Positions 9,401-17,429 are shown, counted from the stretch's first letter. The stretch: 64,000 bases of DNA from an uncultured Devosia sp. (GCF_946479885.1 NZ_CAMLHM010000013.1:13008-77007), one strand, 5' to 3'. Numbers and translations are program-made. Notes: generated from the letters alone by a model not told the origin.

Positions 9401-9808
9401 ATCGATGAACAGCTTCTCGCCGGCCTCGATACGGTTGAAATTGAACGCAGAGCGGAGGCCGAGCCGGAGGCCCTTGCCATCGGGGTCGACGCGCGCCACC
9501 GACAGATAGGGTGCCATGGTGGTTCCGACGTCGGGCAGAATGATCGAGACCTGTTCCCCGAACTCGAGCGAAAGCACGCCGTTCTCGATGCGCATCGTAT
9601 ATTCGGGGAGGTCGTTGCGGCCAGGAAAGCTGAGGATCAGGCGGCCATAGCCGTCTTCCTGGGTGGCAAAAAGCTGGCCCTGCTCCTCCGCAATAGCGGG
9701 CGTAGCAAAACCGAGCGTCACCAAGGCGACGCCAATCAGCACGACGCGCTTGGCGCGTCGCAAACCAGCCATGATCGCGGTCTTCACCGGCTTCTGCCCG
9801 CCCGACAC
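6434..9808 (-). CDS. Large exported motility-associated TPR protein
   Basis: A 1124-residue protein (GTG 9808; the ATG at 9772 gives 1112 residues). A signal-like segment ends near AIAEEQ. The N-terminal third is beta-rich with AMIN-like features (GRLILSFPGRNDLPEY; VRVVFPFEQDTPAAVF), and the C-terminal half is helical with TPR-like repeats. It is the last gene of the fliL-fliM-DUF6468-motE-like run, 123 bases after the MotE-like gene, with its own CtrA-like box (9901-9915) upstream. The setting suggests a periplasmic scaffold for the motor or basal body, as seen for MotC/MotE in rhizobia. Exact function is unknown. Confidence 0.75.
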   Translation of the reverse strand: MSGGQKPVKTAIMAGLRRAKRVVLIGVALVTLGFATPAIAEEQGQLFATQEDGYGRLILSFPGRNDLPEYTMRIENGVLSLEFGEQVSIILPDVGTTMAPYLSVARVDPDGKGLRLGLRSAFNFNRIEAGEKLFIDLLPETWQGMPPALPQEIIDELAERARLAAIAAERERKAAEVVELDPKASIRVGRNPTFMRVQFDWTVPTTAEYVQEGTTSHIAFEWPVGVDLRDLTADLPPEIATVENSVSADGSLVTLTLAEGITPRFYENSPRQFILDVDIAGVGLPSFTAASLAEDVAPEEGAEAEAAGGPDDAQVDKLFPENAAGTITPFVSVLGSTVRVVFPFEQDTPAAVFRRGDTVWMMFDSVSGILPPDHSEELDALASDFAIVPSGDTQVVRIDLTQDRLATLGSEGMAWVLSLGDIMLTPTEPIELSRRRDIEGDFEVVADVVRPARIHDFRDPLVGDLLKVVTAYPPARGVTRTLDYVEFSALRSVHGLVIKPETPELDVAIESDLAVMSTSGGLTVSAVDTPRTLGNGITESLRGSYVDLAGLEEKDYGAFAAHIEDLLAKAAGGEGRERDVARLDLAQYYVANRFAHEALGVLKVLETDLKAEDLTRKVRITRAIAETLASRPADALRILNASSVGQELDALLWRTIARTDAYDFKGASFDATEASGIVENYPLWVRNKFYFAALRSAVETNDLPRAERFLNDIDFASLDPEESSLYHLLSGRIDEGHDRISEALDTYGQVIAADIRPTRAEAIYRTLRLLDEQGTLDLAKAAHTLSAEALLWRGNALEADMQTMLADFYFRAGDYRSGFETVRQAVANYPESPPVNAMRDDAQRMFSELFLNGAADSLGPIDALSLFYDFRQLTPPGSRGDEMIRNLARRLVRVDLLPQAAELLEYQLENRLTGVARTQIAADLAIIYLADRKPQDALRVLNTTRLPDLPETLLRQRRVLEARAMIDGGRDQLALDLLRDMDGQDVTLLRIDAHWKAKRYDQASEMLEALYAGQPAGAPLDQPVRMGLIKAAVGFALAGDTFGLSRLRSKFGDAMVVTPEWPIFDLVTGQVAVTSLEFKAVASQIADVGGINAFLASYRDTYAGEGALAPTAAAEPNAGLASAQ

Positions 9809-9900
9809 ACTTGGAGCGTCTTATGGCGCAGCCTTCGGCTCCGGGGACACAAAACGCATGGGTTACACGATAGTCTCGCGCCGACCCTAGCGACCCGTGC

Positions 9901-9915
9901 TTAACGTCGCCTTAC
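9901..9915. promoter_or_regulatory. CtrA-like box (TTAA-N7-TTAC) upstream of the TPR gene
   Basis: TTAACGTCGCCTTAC matches seven of eight positions of the CtrA consensus. It lies about 95 bp upstream of the TPR gene start, in the only sizeable gap of the fliL-to-TPR run. Confidence 0.4.
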
Positions 9916-9931
9916 GCCAATAGGTAAAGCC

Positions 9932-11059
9932 TTATTGACCAACGATTTGAGGCAGAGCAGCGAGATCTTCGGGGGTCATCTCGGCCGCCGGACGGTCGGC
10001 AAGGGCCGCCATTTGCACCGTGAGCTCCTGGGCCCGCGTCGCATCCATTTCGGCCAGGATCGGGGCCATCTTGCGCGGGCTCATGGTCTTGGCGACGCGC
10101 AGCAGCACTTCCATTTCGAGATTGTTGAAGATGTTGGCAGCGTCCTTGGGCTTCATGGTCTCATACATGGCCACGATGCCGGCAAACTGCCCGGTCTCCA
10201 TCTCTTCGCGCTGATCGACCAACGCGGAAATCTGGGCTTCCAGGGCCTCCAGCGTGGCGGTCCGTTCCTCGATGCGCTTTTCGGCGGCATCGACGATGGA
10301 CTCGCGCAATGCGAGGTCCTGTTCGTAGTCCTGCAGCTCGGTGCGGCGGGCCGTCAGGCGCTCCAGCAACTGCTGTTCGGTGGCGGTAACGCCATCGGCG
10401 CCAGCCAGCGGAACGAACTCGCCGTCGTCGCTGATCTCCATCGGCACCACGTCACCGGAAGGCAGGCAATCGGCAGCCATCTGCGCGGCAAAGCTGCCCT
10501 CAGGAACCACAACCGCAGGCTTCTCTGCCGCAGCGTCCCCGCCGCCCTCTGCCGGCGCGCCGTGGTCGCCGGCGCTGTTGGCCGCAGCGGAAGCCGGGTT
10601 CAGGATAAGCTCGCCACCTTCGGTGAGCGTGGCATCGGATTCAACGCAATTGGCGCCCAGTGCAACGCCCTGATCTGCCGCGGGTTCTCCCTCGGCGGGA
10701 ACGCCATGGCCTTCGGCGGGCGCCGCCTCGGTGGTTGCAGCTGCTTCCCCGGCAGGGGCTGCCTCTTCCGCGGCCGGCGCGCCGTGACCGCCGGCAGCCT
10801 CAGCAGCCGGCTGACCCAGAGTGGGTGCGGAATCCGACAGGGTCGGGCTGGTATCTTCGATCGTGGGCTCGCCCGCCGGTGTGACGGTGGAGTCGGTCTC
10901 GGTCGTGCCCGCTTCGGAGCCCGAAGCGGTCCCCGAAGCCTGTACCGCGCCTATGCCGGTCAGCACATAGCCGCCATTGGTGACAAGACCGAGGGTCTTG
11001 AGCACCAGCAGCGCGGCAATGGCCAGAACAACGACCGGCAGGAGGCGGATTTTGGTCAC
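9932..11059 (-). CDS. MotE-like flagellar protein with C-terminal MgtE-N-type domain
   Basis: A 375-residue protein with an N-terminal membrane/signal segment (residues 7-29) and a long Ala/Gly/Glu/Pro-rich linker (about 40-225). A coiled coil follows (about 228-290), then a C-terminal domain of MgtE-N type (MKPKDAANIFNNLEMEVLLRVAKTMSPRKMAPILAEM). In Sinorhizobium MotE, a protein of this design, is a periplasmic partner needed for torque generation via MotC. The GTG start overlaps the upstream stop by 4 bases. The linker is unusually long, so the name is by architecture and context. Confidence 0.75.
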   Translation of the reverse strand: MTKIRLLPVVVLAIAALLVLKTLGLVTNGGYVLTGIGAVQASGTASGSEAGTTETDSTVTPAGEPTIEDTSPTLSDSAPTLGQPAAEAAGGHGAPAAEEAAPAGEAAATTEAAPAEGHGVPAEGEPAADQGVALGANCVESDATLTEGGELILNPASAAANSAGDHGAPAEGGGDAAAEKPAVVVPEGSFAAQMAADCLPSGDVVPMEISDDGEFVPLAGADGVTATEQQLLERLTARRTELQDYEQDLALRESIVDAAEKRIEERTATLEALEAQISALVDQREEMETGQFAGIVAMYETMKPKDAANIFNNLEMEVLLRVAKTMSPRKMAPILAEMDATRAQELTVQMAALADRPAAEMTPEDLAALPQIVGQ

Positions 11060-11487
11060 GCGGCAGCTCCACGAGTGCGGACGCGGGCCGAAAGCTGCTC
11101 AAGCGCGGATTGCACCTTGTTGGGCTGCTCGACCGGTTCGATGGCCTGGCTGTGGCGGGCGACGCTGGTGATCTTGGCAATGCGCTCCATCAGCGTGGTG
11201 CCGGCATGCACGTGATTGGCCAGCTCGATGCCGAAGCGCTCGGCCTCTTCGAGGCGCGAATTGAGCGACAGGTCGGCTTCGACGGCCGTCTGCTTGAGCT
11301 CCTTGATCGCCTGGTTTGCCAGGTTGGTGGCGCCGACCAGGTCGGCCACCATCTGACGCATCACGTCCTTGTCGGCGTGCAGCCGCTTCAGGCGCTGGTT
11401 GAGCACGATGCAGTATCCGATTGTCAGCGCGAGCAGAACAGCGACAGCGCTTTCTACAAACAGCCCCAGAGGCAAGCCGAACATCAT
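11056..11487 (-). CDS. DUF6468-type flagellar accessory membrane protein
   Basis: A 143-residue protein with one N-terminal membrane helix (residues 5-28), then a helical cytoplasmic region (LKRLHADKDVMRQMVADLVGATNLANQAIKEL). This small family is found directly downstream of fliM in many alphaproteobacteria, hence a presumed flagellar role. The ATGA overlap with fliM and the GTGA overlap with the MotE-like gene indicate one transcript and coupled translation. Molecular function unknown. Confidence 0.75.
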   Translation of the reverse strand: MMFGLPLGLFVESAVAVLLALTIGYCIVLNQRLKRLHADKDVMRQMVADLVGATNLANQAIKELKQTAVEADLSLNSRLEEAERFGIELANHVHAGTTLMERIAKITSVARHSQAIEPVEQPNKVQSALEQLSARVRTRGAAA

Positions 11488-12665
11488 CGTCCTTCCATTT
11501 TCTCGTCGATCGCCTCAAAGGCCGCCATGGTGACCTTGGGCGGGTTAAGCGGCCGGGAAACCCGCACCGAAACGTGATTGCCGATATGGCCCATTACGGC
11601 CTCGGTGAGTTCGACATCGCCGCAACGCAGCCGCACCGGATCGGCCGGGGTACGCTCGAACATGACGGTATCGCCGGGCTTGATGCCGAGCATGCGCGAC
11701 AGCGGCAGGGTCTGCTCGTGCAGCACCGCCTCGACCTCGACATCCGCCGAATAGATCTCGGTGGCCAGGTGGCCTTCCCAGATCGGATCGCGGCCAAACT
11801 TTTCACCCATGAACATCTGCAGCAGCTGTTCGCGGATGGGTTCGATGGTGGCGTAAGGCAAGAGGATTTCGATCTTGCCGCCGCGATCATCCATTTCGAT
11901 GCGAAGCTCGATCAGGATGGCGGCATTGCCCGGCCGCGAGATCGCGGCGAAGCGCGGATTGGTCTCCATGCGCTCGAGCTTGAAATTGACCTGCGTCACC
12001 GGCTCGAAGGCGCGATGAGTGTCATCGAGGATCACCTCGATCATCCGCCGCGCCAGCGCCATTTCGATGGTGGTATAAGGCCGGCCCTCGACGCGGATAT
12101 TGCCGCCGACGCGACGCCCGCCCAGCAGCACGTCGATCATCGAATAGATGAGGCTCGAATCGACGGTCAACAGCCCGTAATTCTCCCACTCCTCGGCCTT
12201 GATGACCGAGAGGATGGCAGGCAGCGGAATGGAATTGAGATAGTCGCCGAACCGCACCGAGGAGATCGAGTCCATGGTGACTTCGACGTTGTCCGACGTG
12301 AAATTGCGCAGCGACGTCGTCGCCAGGCGCACCAGCCGGTCGAAGACGATTTCGAGCATCGGCAGACGCTCGTAGCTGACCAGCGCCGAATTGATGAGCG
12401 CCTGGACACCCGTCAGCTCGACATTGCTGCCCACGCTGGCATCAAAGCCGAGCAGGCTGTCGATTTCATCCTGGTTGAGCACCCGATCGGCGCCGCCATC
12501 GCCATCGGCGTCGGTGCCCTCGAGCATCGCCGCCCATTCGGCAGCCGCGGCGGCGGCCTTTTCCTCGTCGGTCATGTCCTCGTCGCTGATGACTTCGTCG
12601 GCGCCCACGACTCCGTCGAGGCCCCATTCGTCAGCGAGTTTGTCCTGTTCGGTGGGACCAGCCAT
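11484..12665 (-). CDS. fliM: Flagellar motor switch protein FliM
   Basis: C-ring component that binds phospho-CheY and contacts FliG and FliN. The CheY-binding motif LNQDEIDSLLG lies at residues 63-73, behind an acidic, Ala-rich extension of about 60 residues; in enteric FliM it is at the extreme N-terminus. The middle domain (YERLPMLEIVFDRLVRLATTSLRNF) and the SpoA-like C-terminal region (DVEVEAVLHEQTLPLSRMLGIKPGDTV) are intact. The ATG at 12665 overlaps the fliL stop as TGATG. Confidence 0.96.
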   Translation of the reverse strand: MAGPTEQDKLADEWGLDGVVGADEVISDEDMTDEEKAAAAAAEWAAMLEGTDADGDGGADRVLNQDEIDSLLGFDASVGSNVELTGVQALINSALVSYERLPMLEIVFDRLVRLATTSLRNFTSDNVEVTMDSISSVRFGDYLNSIPLPAILSVIKAEEWENYGLLTVDSSLIYSMIDVLLGGRRVGGNIRVEGRPYTTIEMALARRMIEVILDDTHRAFEPVTQVNFKLERMETNPRFAAISRPGNAAILIELRIEMDDRGGKIEILLPYATIEPIREQLLQMFMGEKFGRDPIWEGHLATEIYSADVEVEAVLHEQTLPLSRMLGIKPGDTVMFERTPADPVRLRCGDVELTEAVMGHIGNHVSVRVSRPLNPPKVTMAAFEAIDEKMEGR

Positions 12666-13186
12666 CACTGCACCAGGATTTCCTTGAACAGGATGGTTTC
12701 CACCCGGCTCGGATAGATCGCGACGTTGACGCGGCGCAGCAGCTCTTCCTTGAGGCGATAGACGCCGGCCGAGCCCTCGAGATCGGAGCGGCGCAGCTCA
12801 CGCAGATAGACCTGGAAGGCGTCGACCACCTTGGCCATGCTCGGCTGGATCTCCAGCATGGTCTCCTCATTGGCGACTTCGAGGGCGACGGTCAGCTTCA
12901 TGAAAGCTTCCTTCTGCCCCTCCTCCGCATTGAGGTTCACGATCATCGGCGGCAGGTTGAAGATAAACGTATGCCCCGCCGCCGCCGTGCCCCCGGCATG
13001 CTCGCCTTCAGCCGCCACGGCGCCATGCTCGGCATCAGTGGCCGGCGCCGAGGACGACGAGAGGAAAAAGAACAGGCCCGCACCACCAAGCAGCACGACA
13101 ATGGCCGCGGCACCAATGATGATGAAGAGCTTCGGTATCCCCTTCTTGGCCGGGGCGCCTTCTTCGACTTCTGCTTCCGCGGCCAT
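12665..13186 (-). CDS. fliL: Flagellar basal-body-associated protein FliL
   Basis: Single-pass inner-membrane protein of 173 residues that supports the stator in flagellar motors. One membrane helix (about residues 18-44) is followed by a short Ala/Gly/His linker and a periplasmic stomatin-like FliL domain (FIFNLPPMIVNLNAEEGQKEAFMKLTVALEV). First gene of fliL-fliM-DUF6468-motE-like. Its upstream region, shared with the divergent flgF, holds a CtrA-like box 67 bp from the start codon and ftr-like palindromes. Confidence 0.95.
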   Translation of the reverse strand: MAAEAEVEEGAPAKKGIPKLFIIIGAAAIVVLLGGAGLFFFLSSSSAPATDAEHGAVAAEGEHAGGTAAAGHTFIFNLPPMIVNLNAEEGQKEAFMKLTVALEVANEETMLEIQPSMAKVVDAFQVYLRELRRSDLEGSAGVYRLKEELLRRVNVAIYPSRVETILFKEILVQ

Positions 13187-13252
13187 GCCAACCTGCCAAA
13201 TACGAGGCTTCCCGGACGATTCCGGCTGTTCGTCCAGCTAAGCGTCCGATGG

Positions 13253-13267
13253 TTAACGATTGGTTAC
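13253..13267. promoter_or_regulatory. CtrA-like box (TTAA-N7-TTAC) upstream of fliL
   Basis: TTAACGATTGGTTAC, seven of eight consensus positions. In Caulobacter the fliLM operon is a direct CtrA target and is likewise divergent from flgF, so the position is informative. Confidence 0.55.
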
Positions 13268-13281
13268 AAAGAGACCCAAAG

Positions 13282-13309
13282 CGGCAAAATTTGCCGGGCA
13301 GCTTTTGCC
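13282..13309. promoter_or_regulatory. Tandem ftr-like palindromes between fliL and flgF
   Basis: CGGCAAAATTTGCCG (13282-13296) is a palindrome with 7-base arms around one base. It is followed at once by a weaker copy, GGCAGCTTTTGCC (13297-13309), and a degenerate third copy lies near 13343-13355. The strong site is about 100 bp upstream of the flgF sigma-54 promoter, the usual distance for an enhancer-binding protein such as FlbD. Confidence 0.62.
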
Positions 13310-13385
13310 TGATGGGGAAAGGATAGCGCGGCAAGGTTAGCCTGCAGCTTTTGCTATCTATATGATTTTATTAAATTTTGTAGAC

Positions 13386-13401
13386 TGGCATGGTTTCTGC
13401 A
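13386..13401 (+). promoter_or_regulatory. Sigma-54 promoter of flgF-flgG-flgA-flgH
   Basis: TGGCATGGTTTCTGCA: the -24 GG and -12 GC have the required 10-base spacing, and the flanks match TGGCAYG-N4-YTGCA. It lies 72 bases upstream of the flgF ATG. Confidence 0.75.
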
Positions 13402-13472
13402 ATGTGAATGGCGAGGCGGTGGGCTTGGGGAAGCACGCAGTCTCGGGGACGTTAACATTCCGGGGATCAGCA

Positions 13473-14213
13473 ATGATCGAGAACGCGCAACTGATCGGCC
13501 TTTCCAGGCAGATTGCGCTCCAGCGGCAGATGGATGTGGTGGCCAACAACATGGCCAACATCAACACGACGGGCTTCAAGGCCGAGAACATCCTGTTCGA
13601 GGAATATGTGATGCCGGTCGCCCGCGACCAGGATTTCCCGCGCCTCGACCAGCCGCTGTCCTACGTCCAGGACTGGGCCACCATGCACGACCTCACCGGC
13701 GGCGCCATGGTTCAAAGCGGCAACGAACTCGATGTCGGCCTCAATGGCGACGGTTTCTTTGCCGTGCAGACGCCTGCCGGCGAGCGCTGGACCAAATCGG
13801 GTGCATTCCAGCTCAGCGCCAATGGCACGCTGGTCGATCTCAACGGCAACCCCGTGCTGGGCGAAGGTGGTCCGATCCAGTTCGGCCCCGAGGAAAACGG
13901 CATCCTGATCGCGGCCGACGGCTCGGTCAGCACCAGCGCCGGTCCCAAGGGCAAGCTGCGCATGGTCGAATTCGCCAACCCGCAGACCCTGACCCGCGAG
14001 GGCAGCAACCTGTTTGCCGGCGGCAATCCGGTCGCCGCCACCAATACCCGCGCCATGCAGGGCTTTACCGAAAAGTCCAACGTCTCCGGCGTGACCGAGA
14101 TGGCCGAAATGATCCGCGTGCAGCGCGCCTACGAGTCGGCAGCCAACCTGGCCAGCAAGCAGGACGAGCTGCGCCGCAGCGCCATCCAGCGTCTCGGCGA
14201 CGCGAATAGCTAA
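13473..14213 (+). CDS. flgF: Flagellar proximal rod protein FlgF
   Basis: Rod protein of 246 residues. The N-terminal motif LSRQIALQRQMDVVANNMANINTTGFKAE and the C-terminal SNVSGVTEMAEMIRVQRAYESAANL are those of rod/hook proteins. The frame is open further upstream, but ATG 13473 (MIENAQLIGL) has a GGGGA ribosome site and matches the family N-terminus; the upstream stretch contains the sigma-54 promoter. First gene of flgF-flgG-flgA-flgH. Confidence 0.96.
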   Translation: MIENAQLIGLSRQIALQRQMDVVANNMANINTTGFKAENILFEEYVMPVARDQDFPRLDQPLSYVQDWATMHDLTGGAMVQSGNELDVGLNGDGFFAVQTPAGERWTKSGAFQLSANGTLVDLNGNPVLGEGGPIQFGPEENGILIAADGSVSTSAGPKGKLRMVEFANPQTLTREGSNLFAGGNPVAATNTRAMQGFTEKSNVSGVTEMAEMIRVQRAYESAANLASKQDELRRSAIQRLGDANS

Positions 14214-14228
14214 CCCTGAGGATATGCC

Positions 14229-15014
14229 ATGAAAGCCCTGTATATCGCATCGACCGGCATGAGCGCTCAGGAACGCAACGTCGAAGTCATTTCCAACAAT
14301 ATCGCCAACATGCGGACCACTGGCTACAAGCGCCAGCGCGCCGAGTTCGAGGACCTGCTCTACCAGCAGATTACCCGCGCCGGTTCGCAGACTTCCGATC
14401 AGGGTACCCTGATCCCGGCGGGCCTGGAGATCGGTTCGGGCGTGCGCACCGTATCCACCCCGCGCGTCATGAGCCAGGGCACGGTCAACATCACCGAGCG
14501 TGAACTCGACGTGGCCATCCGTGGCGAGGGCTTCTTCATGGTGCAGCTGCCCGATGGCCGCACCGGCTACACCCGCGACGGTTCGTTCGAGCGGTCGCCA
14601 GAAGGCACGATCGTGACCTCGACCGGCTATACAATCGATCCGGGCATCACCATCCCCGGCACGGCCGATGGCGTCGCCATCTCGCCCGATGGCACAGTCA
14701 GCGCCTATCTCGACAACGACACTACGCCCACCCAGCTCGGCCAGCTCCAGTTGGCCCGTTTCGTCAACAAGTCGGGCCTGGAATCGATGGGCGACAACCT
14801 GTTCCTCGAAACCGCCGCCAGCGGTCCGGCCCAGGTCGCCGTTCCCAACGCCGATGGCGCCGGCGACCTGCTGCAGGGCTATCTCGAAATGGCCAACGTC
14901 AATTCCGTCACCGAAATCGCCGACCTCATCGCTGCTCAGCGCGCCTACGAGATGAACGCTCGCGTCATCTCCGGTGCCGACCAGATGATGCAGGCCACCA
15001 GTCAGCTGCGTTGA
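14229..15014 (+). CDS. flgG: Flagellar distal rod protein FlgG
   Basis: Distal rod protein of 261 residues, the usual size. It begins MKALYIASTGMSAQERNVEVISNNIANMRTTGYKRQRAEF and ends with the axial motif (NSVTEIADLIAAQRAYEMNARVISGADQMMQ). It starts 15 bases after flgF with an AGGA ribosome site. Its TGA nearly abuts the flgA leader. Confidence 0.98.
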   Translation: MKALYIASTGMSAQERNVEVISNNIANMRTTGYKRQRAEFEDLLYQQITRAGSQTSDQGTLIPAGLEIGSGVRTVSTPRVMSQGTVNITERELDVAIRGEGFFMVQLPDGRTGYTRDGSFERSPEGTIVTSTGYTIDPGITIPGTADGVAISPDGTVSAYLDNDTTPTQLGQLQLARFVNKSGLESMGDNLFLETAASGPAQVAVPNADGAGDLLQGYLEMANVNSVTEIADLIAAQRAYEMNARVISGADQMMQATSQLR

Positions 15015-15028
15015 TAGGAGCCGTCAAG

Positions 15029-15973
15029 ATGATCCTCCGTTCCGCCATCGCCACCTTTGCCGGCCTGCTGCTTGCCAGCGCCGCCTGGGGCGCGCCCGTG
15101 CTCAAGGCCGATATCGTGGTCACCTCGCCGATCGTTACCGTGGGCGACATGTTCGACGCGGCCGGCGCCGGCGCCGAACAGCCGCTGTTCCGCGCGCCCA
15201 ATCTGGGCACCAGCGGCATGGTCAGTCTTGCCGATATCAGCGCCGCGATGGCGCGCATCGGCATCCGGGATTTCGAAACCGGTGGCCTCGACGGCGTCCG
15301 GGTGAGCCGCACCGCCACCGTCATCGACGAAACTGTACTCTCCGACCTCATCGCGACCGACCTGGCCGACCGCGGCATTATCGGCACCGGCATGACCGTC
15401 GACACCCTGTTCTCGGTTCCGGTCCAGCCGCTCAATGCCGAGGCCGTGGCCGAGCCGGCAAGCGTCATCAACCTGCGCTATCTACCCGGCAGCGGTGCCT
15501 TTACCGCCCGCTTCGCAATCGCCGGCGTCGAGCAGCCGCTCGACGTGTCGGGGTCGATCGAGCTGATGATCGCCGCACCCCACATCAATGCCACCCTGCC
15601 CGCCGGCACTCTGCTGTCGGCCGAGAACATCGAGATGCGGCCCGTCCCGCTCAAATTCGTCGAAAGCACCGGCGTCGCGCGGCTGGAAGACGTTGTCGGC
15701 AAGACCCTGGTTCGCCAGAGCCGCGAAGGCATGATGCTGAAGACCTCCGACGTGAGCGTGCCCCTGCTGATCAGCAAGAACGATCCCGTGACCATCTATT
15801 TCCGCCAGGGCCCCATGACGCTGACCGTCAAGGGCCAGGCCGTGACCGGTGCCGCCGCGGGCGGACTGGTTCAGGTCATCAACCTCATGTCCAAGCGCGT
15901 CATCAGCGCCACCGCCATCTCGGCGGGCGCCGTTGAAGTCAGCGCCGCCCCACTCGCACTTGCCGGCCTTTGA
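15029..15973 (+). CDS. flgA: Flagellar P-ring assembly chaperone FlgA
   Basis: Periplasmic chaperone for FlgI polymerisation into the P ring. The 314-residue protein has a signal peptide (MILRSAIATFAGLLLASAAWG) and a C-terminal SAF-type domain (LPAGTLLSAENIEMRPVPLKF, then VVGKTLVRQSREGMMLKTSDV). The ATG at 15029 has a TAGGAG ribosome site; an upstream TTG overlapping flgG is less likely. Confidence 0.93.
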   Translation: MILRSAIATFAGLLLASAAWGAPVLKADIVVTSPIVTVGDMFDAAGAGAEQPLFRAPNLGTSGMVSLADISAAMARIGIRDFETGGLDGVRVSRTATVIDETVLSDLIATDLADRGIIGTGMTVDTLFSVPVQPLNAEAVAEPASVINLRYLPGSGAFTARFAIAGVEQPLDVSGSIELMIAAPHINATLPAGTLLSAENIEMRPVPLKFVESTGVARLEDVVGKTLVRQSREGMMLKTSDVSVPLLISKNDPVTIYFRQGPMTLTVKGQAVTGAAAGGLVQVINLMSKRVISATAISAGAVEVSAAPLALAGL

Positions 15974-15995
15974 TCGCCTTCAGGAGACTAGACCA

Positions 15996-16733
15996 ATGAA
16001 CCTCTTCAAACTCGCCACCCTCCTGACGCTTACGGCCAGCCTTGCCGCGTGCAACACCATGGACCAGCTCGCCAGTGTCGGCCAGGCGCCGCCGCTGACC
16101 GCCATTGCCGATCCCACCACCACCGCTGGCTACCAGCCCGTGCATATGCCGATGCCGGAAGCCATCGCCGACACCTACCAGGCCAATTCGCTCTATCGCA
16201 CCTCGGCCCGTGGCTTCTTCAAGGACGAGCGCGCCCACCGCATCGGCGACATCCTGACCGTCATGGTGACCATCGATGACAGCGCCAAGATTGCCAACAC
16301 CACCCAGTCGAACCGCAACTCGACCAACACCGCCGGCATGGGCGGCATCTTCGGCGCCGCCGTCGACAATCTCAGTGGCGGCGCCATCGATCCGTCGGCT
16401 GCCATCGAGTTCGACTCCGGCCTCACCAACCGCGGCAACGGCTCGGTCAATCGCTCGGAGAGCCTCGAGACGTCAGTGGCTGCCGTGGTGACCCAGGTGC
16501 TGCCCAACGGCAACCTGGTCATCGAAGGCCGCCAGGAAGTGCGCGTGAACTTCGAAGTGCGCGACCTGATCGTCGCCGGCATCGTGCGCCCCTCGGACAT
16601 CCAGGCCAACAACACGATCCTGTCGTCCAAGATCGCCGAAGCGCGCATCTCCTACGGCGGCCGCGGCCAGATCACCAATATGCAGCAGCCGCGTTACGGC
16701 CAGCAGGCAATGGACGCCATCCTGCCCTTCTGA
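15996..16733 (+). CDS. flgH: Flagellar L-ring lipoprotein FlgH
   Basis: Outer-membrane L-ring protein. The signal peptide ends in the lipobox SLAAC with Cys19 as the lipidation site. The body shows the FlgH pattern (NSLYRTSARGFFKDERAHRIGDILTVMVTIDDSAKIANTT) and the C-terminal block LVIEGRQEVRVNFEVRDLIVAGIVRPSDI. The length of 245 residues is typical. Last gene of the operon, followed by a terminator. Confidence 0.97.
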   Translation: MNLFKLATLLTLTASLAACNTMDQLASVGQAPPLTAIADPTTTAGYQPVHMPMPEAIADTYQANSLYRTSARGFFKDERAHRIGDILTVMVTIDDSAKIANTTQSNRNSTNTAGMGGIFGAAVDNLSGGAIDPSAAIEFDSGLTNRGNGSVNRSESLETSVAAVVTQVLPNGNLVIEGRQEVRVNFEVRDLIVAGIVRPSDIQANNTILSSKIAEARISYGGRGQITNMQQPRYGQQAMDAILPF

Positions 16734-16843
16734 GGCGCATCCAGTTTCCCTCGTCGCGCAGTCCCCAATTGGCACGACGAGGTCCCCGGCAGTCGCCAGA
16801 AGGCCCTGCCCCGGTCGTATCCAGAACAGATCCGACCCTCCCT

Positions 16844-16880
16844 GAGGCGCAGTCCCCCCGGCTGCGCCTCTTCCCCTTTT
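16844..16880 (+). terminator. Rho-independent terminator after flgH
   Basis: Perfect 9-bp stem GAGGCGCAG/CTGCGCCTC with a C-rich loop, followed by TTCCCCTTTTT. The rest of the 16737-16978 gap shows no gene. Confidence 0.75.
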
Positions 16881-16978
16881 TGGAACGATGTCGACGGAGC
16901 CGATTGGCATCGGGATGGGCTTCGCTATCGGCGCGGCACTTGGCCGAGGCCATGGCGAGCATTGCGGAAAAACGGGCG

Positions 16979-17344
16979 CTAGGCCTCTTCCTCGCGCCGC
17001 CGCGCCACGATGAAATCGCGCCCGCCCGGCAACTTCTTCCCGTTTGGCTTGTTCGGATCGACAACCCGCCAGAACGGCACGGCCTTGCGGCCGGCCTGGT
17101 GATCGGCGACCGACTTTGCGGCCACCACCTTGATCATCCGCTGCGTGGTGACCGGACAGGTTGCCTCGGCGCCATACTGCTCGGCCAAGGCAGCGCGCAA
17201 CTCGGCCAGAGAACGGGTCTCTCCCTGGGGCACGGCCAGGATCTGCCGCACGATGGCCTCGGCGCTGGGCATCAGCATGGTCTGGTCAACCATGGTTCCG
17301 TTGACGTTGTGCGGGCGGATCTTGATGGTGCTGTCATCGGTCAT
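16979..17344 (-). CDS. Alkyltransferase-like (MGMT-fold) DNA-binding protein without the active-site cysteine
   Basis: A 121-residue protein whose central part follows the DNA-binding domain of O6-methylguanine-DNA methyltransferases (IVRQILAVPQGETRSLAELRAAL; TTQRMIKVVAAK). Where these enzymes have the catalytic PCHRV, this protein has PFWRVV (residues 90-95), so the methyl-acceptor cysteine is absent. Alkyltransferase-like proteins also lack it and flag lesions for nucleotide excision repair. The middle is divergent, so it may only share the fold. Convergent with flgH; no operon partner. Confidence 0.6.
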   Translation of the reverse strand: MTDDSTIKIRPHNVNGTMVDQTMLMPSAEAIVRQILAVPQGETRSLAELRAALAEQYGAEATCPVTTQRMIKVVAAKSVADHQAGRKAVPFWRVVDPNKPNGKKLPGGRDFIVARRREEEA

Positions 17345-17429
17345 GGCCCCAGCATAGCGCACCAGCGCGCCGCCGCTTGATCGAAATTGCGCTCTGTGAA
17401 AGACCTTGGTCAAACTCCGGAGTAACCGC

